Origin: Pasteurellaceae bacterium LFhippo2
GTDB taxonomy: Bacteria; Pseudomonadota; Gammaproteobacteria; Enterobacterales; Pasteurellaceae
Length of the DNA stretch: 64,000 nucleotides
Direction of reading: 5' to 3'
Assembly (NCBI GenBank): GCA_029852775.1
Contig: LEKJ01000036.1
Location: 1 to 64,000, forward strand
The translations under genes were made by a program, and so were the position numbers. Of this stretch, positions 62,897 through 64,000 are shown piece after piece (within the stretch, counting starts at the first letter, position 1; every line of letters starts with the position of its first letter). Under the pieces are notes generated by a model. It did not search any database, had not been told where the DNA came from, and saw nothing but the letters and a program-made list of their open reading frames with translations.

Positions 62897-64000
62897 ATGT
62901 CTCTCCTTTCTCGATTCCAATTTGAAGAACGTGGGTCTAACGTTCGCCAAGAAGTAATCGCTGGTTTAACAACATTCTTAGCAATGGTTTATTCTGTAAT
63001 CGTTGTGCCGGGTATGTTAAGTGCGGCAGGTTTCCCTGCTGAATCGGTCTTTATCGCAACTTGCTTAGTTTCAGGTTTAGGCTCAATCTTAATCGGTTTA
63101 TGGGCAAATGCGCCTATGGCTATCGGTTGTGCTATCTCTTTAACCGCATTCACCGCATTTAGTTTAGTATTAGGTCAAGGAGTGAGCATTCCTGTTGCAT
63201 TAGGTGCAATCTTCTTAATGGGTGTGCTTTTCACCATTATCTCAGTAACAGGTATTCGTGCTTGGATCATAAAAAACCTTCCTCCAAGCATTGCACATGG
63301 TGCGGGTATTGGTATCGGTTTATTCCTATTATTAATCGCGGCAGAAGGTGTGAAATTAGTGGTAGGTAATGATTCTGGCTTACCTGTTAAAATGGGTGAG
63401 TTCACATCATTCCCTGTGATGATGGCATTATTAGGTTTAGCGGCTATCATCGGTTTAGAAAAGCTAAAAGTTAAAGGTTCTATTCTTTGGGTAATTATTG
63501 CAATTACTATTATTGGTTTAATATTTGACCCAAATGTAAAATTTAGCGGAGAATTTTTCAAAATACCAAGTTTTGGAGAACAATCTATGTTCTTAAGCCC
63601 TGATATTATGGGCGCATTAAATGTTGCTATTTTACCTGTGGTATTTGCTTTAGTAATGACCGCAATTTTTGACGCAACAGGTACAATTCGTGCAGTAGCA
63701 GGCCAAGCTAATTTATTAGATAAAGATGGTCAAATTATCAATGGCGATAAAGCATTAACATCTGACTCATTAGGTAGCGTACTTTCTGGTCTATTCGGTA
63801 CAGCACCAGCAGCGGTTTATATCGAATCAGCAGCTGGTACAGCAGTTGGCGGTAAAACTGGTTTAACTGCGGTTGTGGTAGGTATCGGTTTCTTATTAAT
63901 GTTATTCTTCCAACCATTAGCATTCTTAGTACCAGGCTATGCAACAGCACCTGCGTTAATGTATGTTGGTTTATTGATGTTAAGCAATGTATCTAAATTA
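62897..64000 (+). CDS. Purine permease, NCS2/AzgA-like (partial, runs off the window)
   Basis: 368 codons visible from the ATG at 62897, no stop. Starts [20 protein letters not shown]; repeated hydrophobic helices; [13 protein letters not shown]-type block ([20 protein letters not shown]) and [20 protein letters not shown] are signatures of the AzgA-like hypoxanthine/adenine/guanine transporters. The upstream PurR box supports a purine substrate. Which base is carried cannot be told. Confidence 0.9.
   Translation, partial: MSLLSRFQFEERGSNVRQEVIAGLTTFLAMVYSVIVVPGMLSAAGFPAESVFIATCLVSGLGSILIGLWANAPMAIGCAISLTAFTAFSLVLGQGVSIPVALGAIFLMGVLFTIISVTGIRAWIIKNLPPSIAHGAGIGIGLFLLLIAAEGVKLVVGNDSGLPVKMGEFTSFPVMMALLGLAAIIGLEKLKVKGSILWVIIAITIIGLIFDPNVKFSGEFFKIPSFGEQSMFLSPDIMGALNVAILPVVFALVMTAIFDATGTIRAVAGQANLLDKDGQIINGDKALTSDSLGSVLSGLFGTAPAAVYIESAAGTAVGGKTGLTAVVVGIGFLLMLFFQPLAFLVPGYATAPALMYVGLLMLSNVSKL

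Noticed and set aside
63175-63950. Minus-strand frames opposite the purine permease
   Set aside because: Shadows of the membrane transporter gene on the plus strand.

Overview
The window reads as a Pasteurellaceae chromosome segment carrying one complete-looking P2-like prophage. The gene content (mukF, hemA, relA, dxr, hflD-purB, glpR, dsbC-recJ, znuCB, sap genes) fits that family. Several copies of the 10-bp uptake signal ACAAGCGGTC point to the Actinobacillus pleuropneumoniae / Mannheimia / Haemophilus ducreyi subclade rather than the H. influenzae one. Species is not fixed by what I can see.

Left chromosomal part (1-10,588): mukF and hemA on the minus strand; relA, dxr, hflD, purB, glpR and ubiA on the plus strand; then a tRNA-Leu(CAA) gene whose 3' end is the prophage attachment site.

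Prophage (about 10,567-44,674, 34.1 kb). It is bounded by a 23-bp direct repeat that is the tRNA 3' end. From left to right: an HP1/P2-type integrase with TTGCACCA arm-type repeats; a leftward early operon (excisionase-like HTH, Ssb, HUH replication protein, small ORFs, AlpA-like and Ogr-like regulators, and two tandem copies of a Cro-like module); a 143-bp switch region with divergent sigma-70 promoters and three operator-like repeats; the S24 repressor with a cotranscribed membrane/WYL-like/BRCT protein; then late genes. Late genes in map order are D, U, E'/E, FII, FI, H, I, J, W, V, [cargo], T, [cargo], S, R, DksA-like, [cargo], Rz1, Rz, SAR endolysin, holin, X, L, M, N, O (all minus), and P, Q (plus), followed by a candidate cos site and attR. 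Five TGT-N13-ACA sites lie at nearly constant distance upstream of six late operons and probably bind the Ogr-like activator.

The most interesting content is the non-essential cargo. Two diverged copies of a two-gene cassette (a predicted exported or membrane-anchored protein plus a YafO-like toxin-family protein) sit at two places in the late region. Each has its own sigma-70-like promoter sharing a TAAGGTTGTT spacer, and its own terminator. The BRCT/WYL-like membrane protein sits 9 bp behind the repressor and should be made in the lysogen. Both are candidates for prophage-borne defence, exclusion or maintenance functions.

Right chromosomal part (44,675-64,000): a small secreted protein split at an A8 tract, tRNA-fMet, mltA, dapA, a GNAT acetyltransferase, ybhA, a BamE-like/OmpA-like fusion lipoprotein, recJ, dsbC, a mepM-like endopeptidase, znuC-znuB, a class II glutamine amidotransferase, sapB-sapC-sapD without adjacent sapA or sapF, sbcB, metC, and a purine permease behind a PurR box, cut by the window end.
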